A stretch of 64,000 nt of DNA from the NCBI GenBank assembly GCA_963823675.1, contig CAWGMT010000004.1, positions 558,001 to 622,000 on the forward strand. Reading direction: 5' to 3'. The translations under genes were made by a program, and so were the position numbers. The notes under the pieces are model-generated. The model was given only the letters and a program-made list of their open reading frames with translations. It ran no database searches and was not told the origin of the DNA. This stretch comes from CAWGMT01 sp963823675 (GTDB lineage Bacteria > Planctomycetota > Planctomycetia > Isosphaerales > Isosphaeraceae). Below are positions 19,817 through 29,689 of the stretch, piece after piece; the first letter of the stretch is position 1; each line of letters starts with the position of its first letter.

Positions 19817-20875
19817 ATGATTCGTCCACGACGCGGCTTCACTCTGATCGAGTTGCTGGTAGTGATTGCGATCATCGCCGTTCTGATCGCATTGCTGCTG
19901 CCGGCCGTGCAGGCTGCGCGTGAGGCGGCACGGAGGGCGCAGTGCGTGAATAACCTGAAACAAATCGGCTTGGCGATCGCCAACTACGAGTCAGCGATCG
20001 GCTGCATCGTGCCGGGATACATCAGTGACTGCGGCAGCGGCAACTGCAACTCAGCGGCAGCGGCGACCCTGCCTGCCCAGATCGCAGTGCCGGGCTACAA
20101 TCCGGACCCGCACTCGCTGGACAGCGGCCCAGGATGGGGCTGGCTGGCCATGTTGCTGCCATACGCCGAGCAATCGCCGTTGTATGCGGCGACGAACGTC
20201 AATCTTCCCACGTGGGTCGCCGACAACGGCACGGTCGTGATCACCCAGATCAACGTCTTCCTTTGCCCGTCGGCGAACAACCCAACCTCGACGTGCCCGA
20301 TGGTCAACGCCAACCTGAATCTGCTGCCAGTGGCAAACCAGTACTTCGCCCGCGCGAATTACCAGTACAACATGGGCTGGAACGACACGAGCATGACGCC
20401 GGCTTTTGTCAGTTACGACGATCCGGTGCTGGGAGATAACGGTCCGCTCTACCGGAATAGCCACGTCCCCTACTCCGGGGTTACTGACGGACTGAGCAAC
20501 ACGGTCTTCGCGAGCGAGAAGACGCCTTACCTGGCCGATGCCAGTTGGGTGGGCATCGTTCCCGGCTACCGGCACTTCGCCTACGGTGCCTTTGCCAGCC
20601 TGGGAACTGGCGGCTTGGGGGTCAATTTCGATTACCCCGGCGCCATCCTTGCATCCCACAGCGGTCCCTCACTCTACGAGGATCCGGTGGTGATCCACCC
20701 GCCGAACAGCCCCCTCGGTCACACCGACGAGTTCTACTCGCTGCACCCTGGCGGCGCCAACGTGTTGATGGGTGACGGCTCGGTTCGGTTCATCAAGCAG
20801 TCGATTAACTTGCTGGCTTGGCAGGCTCTCTCTAGCCGCAGTAATGGGGAGGTGATCAGTGCCGACACCTACTAG
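19817..20875 (+). CDS. DUF1559 prepilin-like protein
   Basis: 352 residues from the ATG at 19817. The N-terminus has the prepilin cleavage/methylation sequence GFTLIELLVVIAIIAVLIAL followed by LLPAVQAAREAARR, the hallmark of planctomycete DUF1559 proteins. The C-terminal HPGGANVLMGDGSVRFIKQ is the usual DUF1559 H-X9-DG signature. They are thought to be exported pseudopilin-like proteins; the exact role is unknown. The last codons overlap the start of the lipoprotein gene by 17 bp. Confidence 0.93.
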   Translation: MIRPRRGFTLIELLVVIAIIAVLIALLLPAVQAAREAARRAQCVNNLKQIGLAIANYESAIGCIVPGYISDCGSGNCNSAAAATLPAQIAVPGYNPDPHSLDSGPGWGWLAMLLPYAEQSPLYAATNVNLPTWVADNGTVVITQINVFLCPSANNPTSTCPMVNANLNLLPVANQYFARANYQYNMGWNDTSMTPAFVSYDDPVLGDNGPLYRNSHVPYSGVTDGLSNTVFASEKTPYLADASWVGIVPGYRHFAYGAFASLGTGGLGVNFDYPGAILASHSGPSLYEDPVVIHPPNSPLGHTDEFYSLHPGGANVLMGDGSVRFIKQSINLLAWQALSSRSNGEVISADTY

Positions 20876-21221
20876 ACCGCAGCCTCCTGCGACGAATGGG
20901 CTTCCGGCGCGCGGCCATCAATCGCGAACCATCTTGCTGGTGTGGCTCCTAATCTTCTTTACCGGCTGCGGCGAGCCGTCGGTTCGAGAGCTCAAGAATC
21001 GCCGGGAGCTCGAGGCTCTTTTGACGGCCGTCTCGCTCAAGAACCAGAAAGAGCTGGACAAGGACATCCAGCGGATCGAGGATCGCCATGCCTCGGGCGA
21101 GCTCTCCGACGAAAGCTACAAGGACCTCCAGAAGATCATCAAAAAGGCTCAGGGAGGGGACTGGGCCGGAGCCGAGAAACAGGCGTATGAGATGCGCGAG
21201 TCGAAGCCATTTTTCCAGTGA
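20859..21221 (+). CDS. Small lipoprotein of unknown function
   Basis: 120 residues. The GTG at 20859 is supported by GGGGAGG about 6 bases upstream and overlaps the end of the DUF1559 gene by 17 bp, suggesting co-translation. After a basic N-terminus comes LVWLLIFFTGCGEP with a lipobox-like FTGC (Cys about residue 37), then a charged helical region (KELDKDIQRIEDRH, YKDLQKIIKKAQ). Similar small lipoproteins commonly follow DUF1559 genes in planctomycetes. Probably membrane-anchored outside the cytoplasm. Confidence 0.75.
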   Translation: MPTPTRPQPPATNGLPARGHQSRTILLVWLLIFFTGCGEPSVRELKNRRELEALLTAVSLKNQKELDKDIQRIEDRHASGELSDESYKDLQKIIKKAQGGDWAGAEKQAYEMRESKPFFQ

Positions 21222-21242
21222 GCGGACAGGAGCTCTGTGACG

Positions 21243-22001
21243 ATGAGGAAATCGGCCTACGCCTCTCTTTTGATCGCCGTCATCGCCGTATCAGCATCCT
21301 GGACGGGGTTGATGGTCTATAGACAGCGTCCCGCTCTGCCGGTTGCCGGCTTCCTGCACCGGTCGACGGTCGATCCGACGCTCGATCGCGGCGGCCATAC
21401 GCGCGGCATCGTCCAGGTCGATCTGATGCGGCAAATCATGGCCGACAGAGCGCGGGCTGCGCCCGCCACCGCCGAGCCGGCGGCAAAGGCCAGGCACCGA
21501 GTCCCGAGCCAACCCCATCCCCTCCTGGGCCGACCTGCCCCGGCGCTCGTGTTGGAGGACGCAACCGGCGAGATCCGGGATCTGGGTGCCCAGGCTGCGA
21601 ACGGGCCAGTCGTGGTTGTCTTCTACCTGGGTGCCACCTGCATCGCCTGCATGACCAGCTTCGTCGAGCTGGAGGACGCGCTGCCGCGGTTTCGCGCACG
21701 GGGAGCGGCTGTCTGGGCCGTCAGCGCCGACAAAGGGGAGTTCTCGCGGGAGCGCATGCGCCGGTACGGCAGTTTTCAATTCCCGCTCCTTAGCGACCCC
21801 GACCACAGGATCGCCTTGTCCTACGGTGTCTGGAAGCCGCGTCGGGATGGGGACGCGAACGAGGGGGAAGCCCTGCACGGGACCTTCCTCGTCGATCGCG
21901 GCGGCTCGATCCGCTGGGCTCACGTCGGCGACCGCCCGTTCACCGACATCGATGCGCTCCTGGCCGAGGTCAACCAGTTGAGGAGCCCATCGCCGCAGTG
22001 A
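21243..22001 (+). CDS. Membrane-anchored redoxin (AhpC/TSA-like)
   Basis: 252 residues. An N-terminal membrane anchor (YASLLIAVIAVSASWTGLMV) and an Ala/Pro-rich linker precede a thioredoxin-fold domain beginning LLGRPAPALVLED. The active-site region GATCIACMTSFVELED has two Cys separated by two residues (CIAC), as in thiol-disulfide oxidoreductases and some peroxiredoxins; the fold continues with VSADKGEFSRERM, FPLLSDPD and GTFLVDRGGSIRWAHVG. AGGAG lies 10 bases before the ATG at 21243, and a GTG at 21237 is also possible. It follows the lipoprotein by 21 bp and is probably in the same transcript. It probably acts in extracytoplasmic thiol redox or peroxide reduction; the partner is unknown. 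Confidence 0.8.
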   Translation: MRKSAYASLLIAVIAVSASWTGLMVYRQRPALPVAGFLHRSTVDPTLDRGGHTRGIVQVDLMRQIMADRARAAPATAEPAAKARHRVPSQPHPLLGRPAPALVLEDATGEIRDLGAQAANGPVVVVFYLGATCIACMTSFVELEDALPRFRARGAAVWAVSADKGEFSRERMRRYGSFQFPLLSDPDHRIALSYGVWKPRRDGDANEGEALHGTFLVDRGGSIRWAHVGDRPFTDIDALLAEVNQLRSPSPQ

Positions 22002-22045
22002 TCGCGCCACGACCGCTTTGATCCTGGCTGGCTTGCCGGGCGGGC

Positions 22046-23011
22046 TCAGGTGCGTGAATCAGACGACACCTGAAGGCTCTCCCGCGTCCCGGCCTTGACC
22101 TTCGGCTGGTGCTTCCAGCGGCGGTGCAGCCAGAGATACTGGGTGGGGTCCTGGCGGATCAGGCGTTCCAGGGCCGACGTGAAGCGCTGGGTCAGGATGC
22201 GGACGTCGTCGGGCGTTCCCGAGAGTTCACCCGGTTCGATGACGTCCTCGCAGCGGAACTCGTAACGGAACCCAGGCCCGATCCGCCGCGAGACCCCGAC
22301 GACGACCGGGGCCTGGTGCTCGATGGCCAGAAGCGCGATCGCCTTGTGCGTCGAGGCCGGCCGGCCAAAAAAATCGACGAAGACCCCGCGCGGGCCGGCA
22401 TCCTGGTCAGCCACGAATCCCAACATGCCGTTGCCCTTCAGGACCTCCACCATCTGGTCGAACCCGCCCGTCTTGGGAATCAGCGACTGACCGGTCTTCT
22501 CGCGAAACGAACGGACGTACCGTTCCAGAAACGGATTGTCGAGGGTCCGGGCGACCGAGACGGTCGGGAACCCGAAAAGCCCGAAAATATACCCCGCCAC
22601 CTCCCAGTTGCCATAATGGCCGGTCAAGAGGATCAACGGCCGATCCCCCGTGATCGTCCGGTCCATGAGCGGCTCGTAATTCTCCACGAACAGCCAGTCC
22701 CGCCAGTTGGTCAGGTGGATCTTGCGCGGCGTGTGCACAATCTCCATGACTACCATGAAGAAGTGGTTATAGACTTCGCGCACGATCTGGTCTCGCTGGT
22801 CGTCGTTGTAGAGATCGCCGAACGCGTGCTTGAGGTTTTCGAGAGCGACCTGGCGATGGCGCTTATCCACACTATAGGCAAGCCGGCCAAGCGCGCGAGC
22901 CAGGGCATAAGACTGCTCGATGGTCATCGTCTGCGCGGACGCGACGATCAGCCGAACCGTCAGATAGACGAGGTAGTCCCAAAAGCGGTGGCGCGATTTC
23001 TTGCGGGCCAT
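22046..23011 (-). CDS. LpxL/HtrB-type lauroyl acyltransferase
   Basis: 321 residues of the lysophospholipid acyltransferase superfamily, bacterial lipid A biosynthesis branch. The catalytic HX4E/D motif is in LTGHYGNWEV (about residues 136-145). PKTGGFDQMVEVLKGNGMLGFVADQDAGPRGVF-type sequence (here GFVADQDAG and FVDFFGRPAS) forms the acyl-binding region, and the C-terminal YLWLHRRWKHQP is typical. It transfers an acyl chain to a lipid A-like precursor at the inner membrane, consistent with planctomycetes making a Gram-negative type envelope. The ATG at 23011 (MARKK) is preferred over one 9 bases upstream. Convergent with the redoxin gene. Confidence 0.88.
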   Translation of the reverse strand: MARKKSRHRFWDYLVYLTVRLIVASAQTMTIEQSYALARALGRLAYSVDKRHRQVALENLKHAFGDLYNDDQRDQIVREVYNHFFMVVMEIVHTPRKIHLTNWRDWLFVENYEPLMDRTITGDRPLILLTGHYGNWEVAGYIFGLFGFPTVSVARTLDNPFLERYVRSFREKTGQSLIPKTGGFDQMVEVLKGNGMLGFVADQDAGPRGVFVDFFGRPASTHKAIALLAIEHQAPVVVGVSRRIGPGFRYEFRCEDVIEPGELSGTPDDVRILTQRFTSALERLIRQDPTQYLWLHRRWKHQPKVKAGTRESLQVSSDSRT

Positions 23012-23173
23012 GGGGGTCACTCCCTCGACCGACGAGCGTCAGTCCGTCGCGACTTGATCTTCCTGTTCTTCCTGATCCTGATCGAAATCTTAATCCTAAT
23101 CTTAATCTGATTCTTGCTTCGGAATCGAAAGCCGCTATTGTCTGGTCGCAGAAGGTTGCCCGTCCATCAAGAT

Positions 23174-24253
23174 TTACGCACCACTCGGCGACGGCGAGGC
23201 GAGCGGCAGTGTGACGGTGATTCCGGTCTCGACCGAACGATAGATGGCTCGGATGATCTCGACCGATTTGCGGCCTTCGCGGCCATCGCAGAGCGGCGGC
23301 CGGCTTTCGTCGATGGCGCTCAGGAAGTCGACGAGCTGGTCGCGGTGGCCGATGTGGGTAATCCCGCGGGGGTCGCTGGCACCGGCCTTGAAGCCTCTCT
23401 GGCCCGCCATCGCCGCATAGACCTCGTTATCGCTGAAGACCTTTTCCTGGAATTCCCAGAGCGTGATGTCGTCCTGTTCGACCCGGGCCGAGCCCCGGTC
23501 GCCGTGAATCTCGATCCGTTTCAGGAGGCCGGGATAAGCGCTCGTGGCGGCTTCGATCACGCCCAGCGCGCCGTTCTTGAAGCGCAATGCGGCGACGGCG
23601 GTGTCTTCGACCTCGATCCGCACATGGGCCAGGGTGTCGCAGAGGGCCGTGATCGATTCGACGTCGCCCATGAGCCAGTAGAGAAGATCGACATTGTGGA
23701 TCGCCTGGTTCATGAGCGCGCCGCCGCCGTCGAGGTTCCAGGTGCCGCGCCAGCCGCCGGAATCGTAGTACTCCTGGGTGCGCCACCACTTCACATGGGT
23801 GTCGCCGAGCGTGAGCCGTCCGAAACGGCCCATCTCGATCGCCTCCTTGAGCCGGATGTTGGCGGGGCCAAACCGCGAAGGGAAGATCGTGCAGAGCCGC
23901 GTTCCGGCCGCGTCGCAGGCTTCGATGATTGCGTCGCAGCGCGGCAGGGTGATCTCCAGCGGTTTCTCCACGACGACGTGCTTGCTCGCCAGGGCCGCGC
24001 GCACGGCGGGTTCGGCGTGGGCCCCGCTGGGAGTGCAAATACAGACGATGTCCAGGTCCGGATCGGCAAGCATTTCGTCGAGATCGTCGTACGTCCGGCA
24101 ATCGCCCGTGGCCATGCCGGCGATCTTCTCGGCGCGGTCCGCGCTTCGGCTGCATGCGGCCACGACCCGTGCATTCGTGATCTCGTTGATGGCCCGCGTG
24201 TGAAACTCGGCGATCATTCCGCAACCGACGATACCAAACCCGTGCTGAGCCAT
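23174..24253 (-). CDS. Gfo/Idh/MocA family NAD(P)-dependent oxidoreductase
   Basis: 359 residues. The N-terminal Rossmann domain starts GFGIVGCGMIAEFHTRAI with the GxGxxA nucleotide-binding pattern. CTPSGAHAEPAVRAAL and HVVVEKPLEITL (with the conserved EKP Lys) follow, then the C-terminal alpha/beta domain with GGGALMNQAIHNVDLLYWLMG. It probably oxidises or reduces a sugar or cyclitol derivative; many planctomycete paralogues exist and the substrate cannot be told. The start is the ATG at 24253 before AQHGFGIVG. A CTCCGCG hairpin element lies just upstream (24272-24323), between this gene and tyrS. Confidence 0.9.
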   Translation of the reverse strand: MAQHGFGIVGCGMIAEFHTRAINEITNARVVAACSRSADRAEKIAGMATGDCRTYDDLDEMLADPDLDIVCICTPSGAHAEPAVRAALASKHVVVEKPLEITLPRCDAIIEACDAAGTRLCTIFPSRFGPANIRLKEAIEMGRFGRLTLGDTHVKWWRTQEYYDSGGWRGTWNLDGGGALMNQAIHNVDLLYWLMGDVESITALCDTLAHVRIEVEDTAVAALRFKNGALGVIEAATSAYPGLLKRIEIHGDRGSARVEQDDITLWEFQEKVFSDNEVYAAMAGQRGFKAGASDPRGITHIGHRDQLVDFLSAIDESRPPLCDGREGRKSVEIIRAIYRSVETGITVTLPLASPSPSGA

Positions 24254-24271
24254 CGTTTTTTTCCGATTCGT

Positions 24272-24323
24272 GTAGTCATCACGCTCCGCGCGATGATCCG
24301 CCACGCGGAGCGCGGCGGCTACG
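24272..24323. repeat. REP-like hairpin element (CTCCGCG type), copy 1
   Basis: GTAGTCATCACGCTCCGCG and CGCGGAGCGCGGCGGCTAC form an imperfect inverted repeat; the central CGCTCCGCG/CGCGGAGCG arms are exact. The first 35 bases, with the preceding GATTCGT, nearly match 45834-45869 (about 33 of 36 positions). It lies between tyrS and the oxidoreductase gene, both on minus, and may act as a terminator or RNA-stability structure. Confidence 0.6.
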
Positions 24324-24353
24324 ACATCAATAAACCCAGAAGGCCAAGCTCAC

Positions 24354-25571
24354 CTAACCCAACCGGATGCGTCCGATCTTGCGCTTCCCGACCCGGACGA
24401 TCAAGCCGTCGGAGATGACGATGGGCGCCTTGGGATCGGTTATGGTCTCGTGCCGAGGACCGACGTTGAACCCCCCCTGCTCGATCACGCGCCGCGCGTT
24501 GGACGTGCTCGACTCCAGCCCAATTTCCTTGAGCAGGATGAAGGCGGGGATCCGTCCCTCGCTGTCGAGCCGGCCGGCGTCGAGGAAGAGGTCGGGAATT
24601 TCCTCGGGATCTTCCCCGGCGGCCCGGCGGCGAAACTCGGCCGCGGCGCGGTCGCCGGCATCGACCCCGTGATACTGCGCCACGATCGCCCTGCCCAGAA
24701 CCTCCTTGGCGTCTCGCGGGTTGACGCCGGGCGCCAGCAGGCGGTCAACCTCGTCAAGAGGCAGCTCGGTGAGCAGGGTGAAGTATTGCCGCATCGGCTC
24801 GTCGGGTACGCTCATGACCTTGCCAAATTGCTGCTCCGCGGGCTCGGCCACGCCGATGTAGTTGCCCAGGCTCTTGCCCATGCGGCGCACGCCGTCGGTC
24901 CCGACTAAGATCGGCATGGTCATCGCCACCTGGGGCTCTTGGCCCTGTTGCTGCTGGAGGTCCCGCGCCACCAGCAGGCTGAAAAGTTGCTCGGTCCCGC
25001 CAAGCTCGACATCGGCCCTGATCTCGACGGAATCCCACCCCTGCATCAGAGGGTACAGGCATTCGTGCAGATGGACGGGCTGCGCCGCGGCCATGCGCTT
25101 GGCGAAATCCTCCCGCGCGGTGATCTGGCCGAGTGTCATGCGACGGGTCAGGTCGAGGACGTCCAGAAACGTCCATCTGGAGAACCAGTCACCGTTAAAA
25201 TGCACCTCGGCCCTGCTGAGATCCACGATACGGCCGACCTGGGTGAGATAATCGCGGGCGTTGGCTTCGACCTGGGCTCCGGTCAGCTTGGTTCGTGTTT
25301 CGTCACGACCCGAGGGGTCGCCCACGAGCGCGGTGTAGTTGCCGATAATGACGACGGCTTGATGACCGAGCTCCTGGAACTGCCGCAGTTTCCGTAGCGG
25401 GACCGTGTGTCCGAGGTGAACATCGATGCCGGTCGGGTCGATCCCGTACTTGACGCGGAGCGGACGGTCCTCACGCACCGCGCGCTCGAGTTTTTTGCGG
25501 AACTCTGATTCGGGAACGATTTGCTCGACCCCGCGTTTCAGTAGATCAAGCTGTTCGACGACGTCCCGCAT
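24354..25571 (-). CDS. tyrS: Tyrosyl-tRNA synthetase
   Basis: 405 residues, a class I synthetase that charges tRNA-Tyr. The first signature is VHLGHTVPLRK (HIGH equivalent, HLGH); GNYTALVGDPSGRD and LGGTEQLFSLLVARD line the tyrosine pocket. The second signature reads RMGKSLGNYI in place of KMSKS. The C-terminal S4-like RNA-binding domain begins SSTSNARRVIEQGGFNVG and ends in the basic VGKRKIGRIRLG. The chosen start, ATG 25571 (MRDVVEQLDLL), begins the conserved N-terminal helix; 36 bases upstream remain open. Divergent from the CPBP protease gene. Confidence 0.93.
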   Translation of the reverse strand: MRDVVEQLDLLKRGVEQIVPESEFRKKLERAVREDRPLRVKYGIDPTGIDVHLGHTVPLRKLRQFQELGHQAVVIIGNYTALVGDPSGRDETRTKLTGAQVEANARDYLTQVGRIVDLSRAEVHFNGDWFSRWTFLDVLDLTRRMTLGQITAREDFAKRMAAAQPVHLHECLYPLMQGWDSVEIRADVELGGTEQLFSLLVARDLQQQQGQEPQVAMTMPILVGTDGVRRMGKSLGNYIGVAEPAEQQFGKVMSVPDEPMRQYFTLLTELPLDEVDRLLAPGVNPRDAKEVLGRAIVAQYHGVDAGDRAAAEFRRRAAGEDPEEIPDLFLDAGRLDSEGRIPAFILLKEIGLESSTSNARRVIEQGGFNVGPRHETITDPKAPIVISDGLIVRVGKRKIGRIRLG

Positions 25572-25693
25572 TCCGCCGATTCTAGAGATCGCCTCGGCAC
25601 AGGACAAGGTGGTCTGAGGTCCGGCGGTTCGATTAAGATGGATCGTCCCTTGTGTCCGGTACGCGCGAACTGCGTCGAAAGCCGAAGGCGATC

Positions 25694-27037
25694 ATGGTCG
25701 AAATCAATCCCGCTCAGTTGGCCCTCGCTTTGCTGACCTTGGTCCTGCTCAGCACGATCCTGGCGATGTTTGCCGGCTGGAGCTGGATGTTCTGGCGGCT
25801 GGCGACCGGCCAGTCTCTGCTGCCGGGCCAGCCGCTCGTGAGCCTTTCCCCGCCAGGTTGGCGCGGGGGAACAGTGTTGCTGGCGTTTTCGACGTATGTC
25901 GTCATGAACGTTCTGGTAGCCGGCCTCTACGTCCGCACCCAGGGCCGAGTGCCTCGAAAACCTGCCCCAGCCGTGAAGCCGGCCGCAGCGTCCATCGAGC
26001 AGCGTGAATCGACCAAGAGCGAGAAAGGGTCGAAGCCAGAGGAGACAAAGAAGAACCCGTCCGGTCCAGGTCGCGACGTCGCGGGCAAGATAAATGCCAC
26101 GCCGGCGCAAGGCGCAACCGACGGCGCAAAGCCGCCAAAACCGACCGAGTTGGACGACGAGGATGCGACGTTCTCATTGACCGAGCAGATGTTCCTGGTT
26201 TCGGTGATCAACTGCCTGTTGCTGGTCGTTCTCCCTGTCTTGATCCGTGCGACATCGGGGGCTCGACTTCGTGATCTCGGCTTGAGTTTCTCGGGTTGGG
26301 AGCGACAGGCCGCGGTCGGCGTGGTGGCGACAATGATCGCGGCTCCCGCGGTCTATGCGATTCAGTTTGCGTCGCTACGGATCTGGAAAGCAAATGCCCA
26401 TCCTCTCGAAAAAATGCTCCGCAAGGAGTTCGACAGCCTGGGAGTCGCCGATCTGGCGGTTATCTCAGCCGTCATCCTCGCACCGATCGTCGAAGAAATG
26501 ATGTTTCGCGGACTTCTTCAGCGTTGGTGCATCGACTTCTGGACCAGGCGAGCCACGGCTCGCAAGCCCGTGCTCCAACCCGCGGACGCTCTTGTTCTGG
26601 CAGCCGACGATTTCGCGGTTGCTTCAGAACAGGTTTCGTGGCCTGAGGTTACAGCGGATACTCGGTCCGCGTCGCAGGATTTGCAGCCGCCGACGCGAAC
26701 CGGTGCGATCGTGGGGATCACGATGGCTTCGCTTTGTTTCGCCGTCGTCCACTCTCCGCAGTGGCCAGCCCCGATTCCGCTCTTCGTGCTGGCCTTGATC
26801 ATCGGTGCTGTCTATCATCGAACAGGAAGCCTGATCGCGGCGATTTTCATGCATGCAACATTCAATGGTTTCAGCACTCTGGCGATGTTTGTGGCAATTC
26901 TGGGCGGCCACGAAAAAGATGCAAGGAAGGCGATTGACGGGGCGTGGAGGTCGCCCGCCGTGGTTGTTCCGATAGAACGGGGCATCTGCGTGACTGCGGA
27001 CCACGAGGCGGTGTGGCAAAAGCGAAATTTCGAATGA
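25694..27037 (+). CDS. CPBP-family intramembrane glutamic endopeptidase
   Basis: 447 residues, multi-pass membrane protein of the CPBP (Abi, Rce1-like) family. Three family motifs are present: VEEMMFRGLLQR (EExxxR, catalytic Glu), FAVVHSPQW (FxxxH) and HATFNGF (HxxxN). N-terminal hydrophobic segments lie near residues 5-30 and 58-80. A long hydrophilic Lys/Ala/Pro-rich loop (about residues 86-165) follows, then the membrane core. An insert of about 60 residues splits motif 1 from motif 2. Start chosen at MVEINPAQ (25694). Substrate unknown. Confidence 0.85.
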   Translation: MVEINPAQLALALLTLVLLSTILAMFAGWSWMFWRLATGQSLLPGQPLVSLSPPGWRGGTVLLAFSTYVVMNVLVAGLYVRTQGRVPRKPAPAVKPAAASIEQRESTKSEKGSKPEETKKNPSGPGRDVAGKINATPAQGATDGAKPPKPTELDDEDATFSLTEQMFLVSVINCLLLVVLPVLIRATSGARLRDLGLSFSGWERQAAVGVVATMIAAPAVYAIQFASLRIWKANAHPLEKMLRKEFDSLGVADLAVISAVILAPIVEEMMFRGLLQRWCIDFWTRRATARKPVLQPADALVLAADDFAVASEQVSWPEVTADTRSASQDLQPPTRTGAIVGITMASLCFAVVHSPQWPAPIPLFVLALIIGAVYHRTGSLIAAIFMHATFNGFSTLAMFVAILGGHEKDARKAIDGAWRSPAVVVPIERGICVTADHEAVWQKRNFE

Positions 27038-27757
27038 GTTCTTGCTGGACGAACGGGTTTCGGACTGATAGATTTAGCAGTGTCGTGCCAAATTACGTGG
27101 GGGTGGATGCGCAGGCTTTTGCGAAGCAACTGACTCTCTGGTCATCGCAGGGCCCTGATCACCAAAAAAAGTTCCTGTGAAAGTCGGCCCTTCTCTCGTC
27201 CGATGACATAGGGACCTGGCCTGGTGGATCAGTGCCAGCGCCGCCCGATCGAGTATTCGATCGCGGATTTTGGCGTCTTGTCGCGACCTGGGGAGAGATC
27301 TTCCCCGTGTGGGTATGGGTCGCGCCGGCGACTCGTCGGGGTGAGTGCCTCGATGGAGTTCCGGGTTTTTAGCCAGGATGGCGATGCGCCAGGGGAACGT
27401 GGCTTCCTTCTGGCCCAAGGGAGTGTAAAGCGTCGGCCTAATTTTCTGGGTCGCGTTTCTCCTCGTGGGGGTTTTGTTCGATGAACGATTTTCAGTCCAA
27501 GAAAAACGCACCTTTGCATGATGGGTTTGAGTGGGCAGGAGCAGTCGCCCGGGTTCGCCGGGGTGCCCGTTCGGCTCGTGCCGGCCGTCGCACCGCGCTT
27601 CTGAGCATGCTGACCGCGGCTTACGTCAATTCCAGCCGCAATGGCCGAGTTGGCGACCGCTCGGGTACCGACCGCTCTTGATGGAGTCGAATTGATTCTC
27701 GCCCGCGGGCGATTCTCGCGCGAACCATTGAAGACCAGGGACAGAGACAACAACCAG
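27038..27757. other. Gene-poor region
   Basis: About 720 bp after the CPBP gene. Open frames exist on both strands but have basic, Pro/Arg-rich translations without family resemblance. No repeat was seen here; the hairpin at 27758-27791 follows. Confidence 0.4.
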
Positions 27758-27791
27758 GCCCCCTGATCGGCGCAAGCGCCGATCAGGGGGC
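27758..27791. terminator. Perfect 15-bp hairpin
   Basis: GCCCCCTGATCGGCG and CGCCGATCAGGGGGC pair perfectly around a CAAG loop. The stop codon of the minus-strand retropepsin remnant lies inside the right arm. No T run, but a very stable structure. Confidence 0.7.
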
Positions 27792-28094
27792 TCGGTTCAT
27801 TGTTTGGATCACGTACGAATGCCCTTGGCCGACCAAGCACACCAGATCTCCGGGCCTGTCGACGATGACCGCAAACAGGTTGGTAATGTCGCGGCCGATC
27901 ACGCTCATGTCAAGGGCGGCGACTTCGGTGAACGCCGCGAATTGACCTCGAAAGGTGACTCGGTTGCCGTTCTCACGGAAAAAACCGATCTGGGTCTGGA
28001 CACCGACGGAGGCGCACGCACCACCTATCCTGGCAAGCTGATCAGGAGAAGCGAGAGGCGGCAGCGGTTCACGCTGAGGTCGCTCACGGTCCAT
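27783..28094 (-). pseudogene. Truncated retropepsin-like aspartyl protease remnant
   Basis: A frame of 103 codons whose last 70 residues resemble the C-terminal half of planctomycete retropepsin-like proteins. RVTFRGQFAAFTEVAALDMSVIGRDI corresponds to the flap and second hydrophobic strand with the usual SVLGRD (read SVIGRD). FAVIVDRPGDLVCLVGQGHSYVI is the closing part. The catalytic DTGA region that should lie upstream is missing: the frame opens only at the edge of a 28-bp inverted repeat (28091-28183). I take it as a 5'-truncated remnant; a short functional protein is less likely. Confidence 0.55.
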
Positions 28095-28183
28095 ACTAAC
28101 GCGACGCGCAAGCGAGGGGATCGGCTGTACATCTGGTGCCTACCTCGGCCAAGTTCCCTCGCTTGCGCGTTGAGTTAGTATGG
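28091..28183. repeat. 28-bp inverted repeat element
   Basis: Left arm 28091-28118 (CCATACTAAC followed by GCGACGCGCAAGCGAGGG) pairs with right arm 28156-28183, 26 of 28 positions matching, around a 37-nt loop. It abuts the truncated 5' end of the retropepsin remnant and lies about 40 bp from the end of the DUF1501 gene. This could be a REP-like or small mobile hairpin element, or a terminator. Confidence 0.65.
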
Positions 28184-28219
28184 CCGCCGACTTACAAGAA
28201 GGGGATCAGTGCTTGCGCT

Positions 28220-29686
<1,467 letters not shown>

Positions 29687-29689
29687 GGG

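Noticed and set aside
22109..23110. 333-codon open frame on plus opposite the acyltransferase
   Set aside because: Antisense shadow of a gene with a clear HX4E active site; the tail is Leu/Ile low complexity from intergenic AT-rich DNA.
27229..27840. 203-codon frame on minus across the hairpin at 27758
   Set aside because: Reads through a perfect hairpin and the retropepsin remnant in another frame; Arg/Pro-rich translation typical of noncoding GC-rich DNA.
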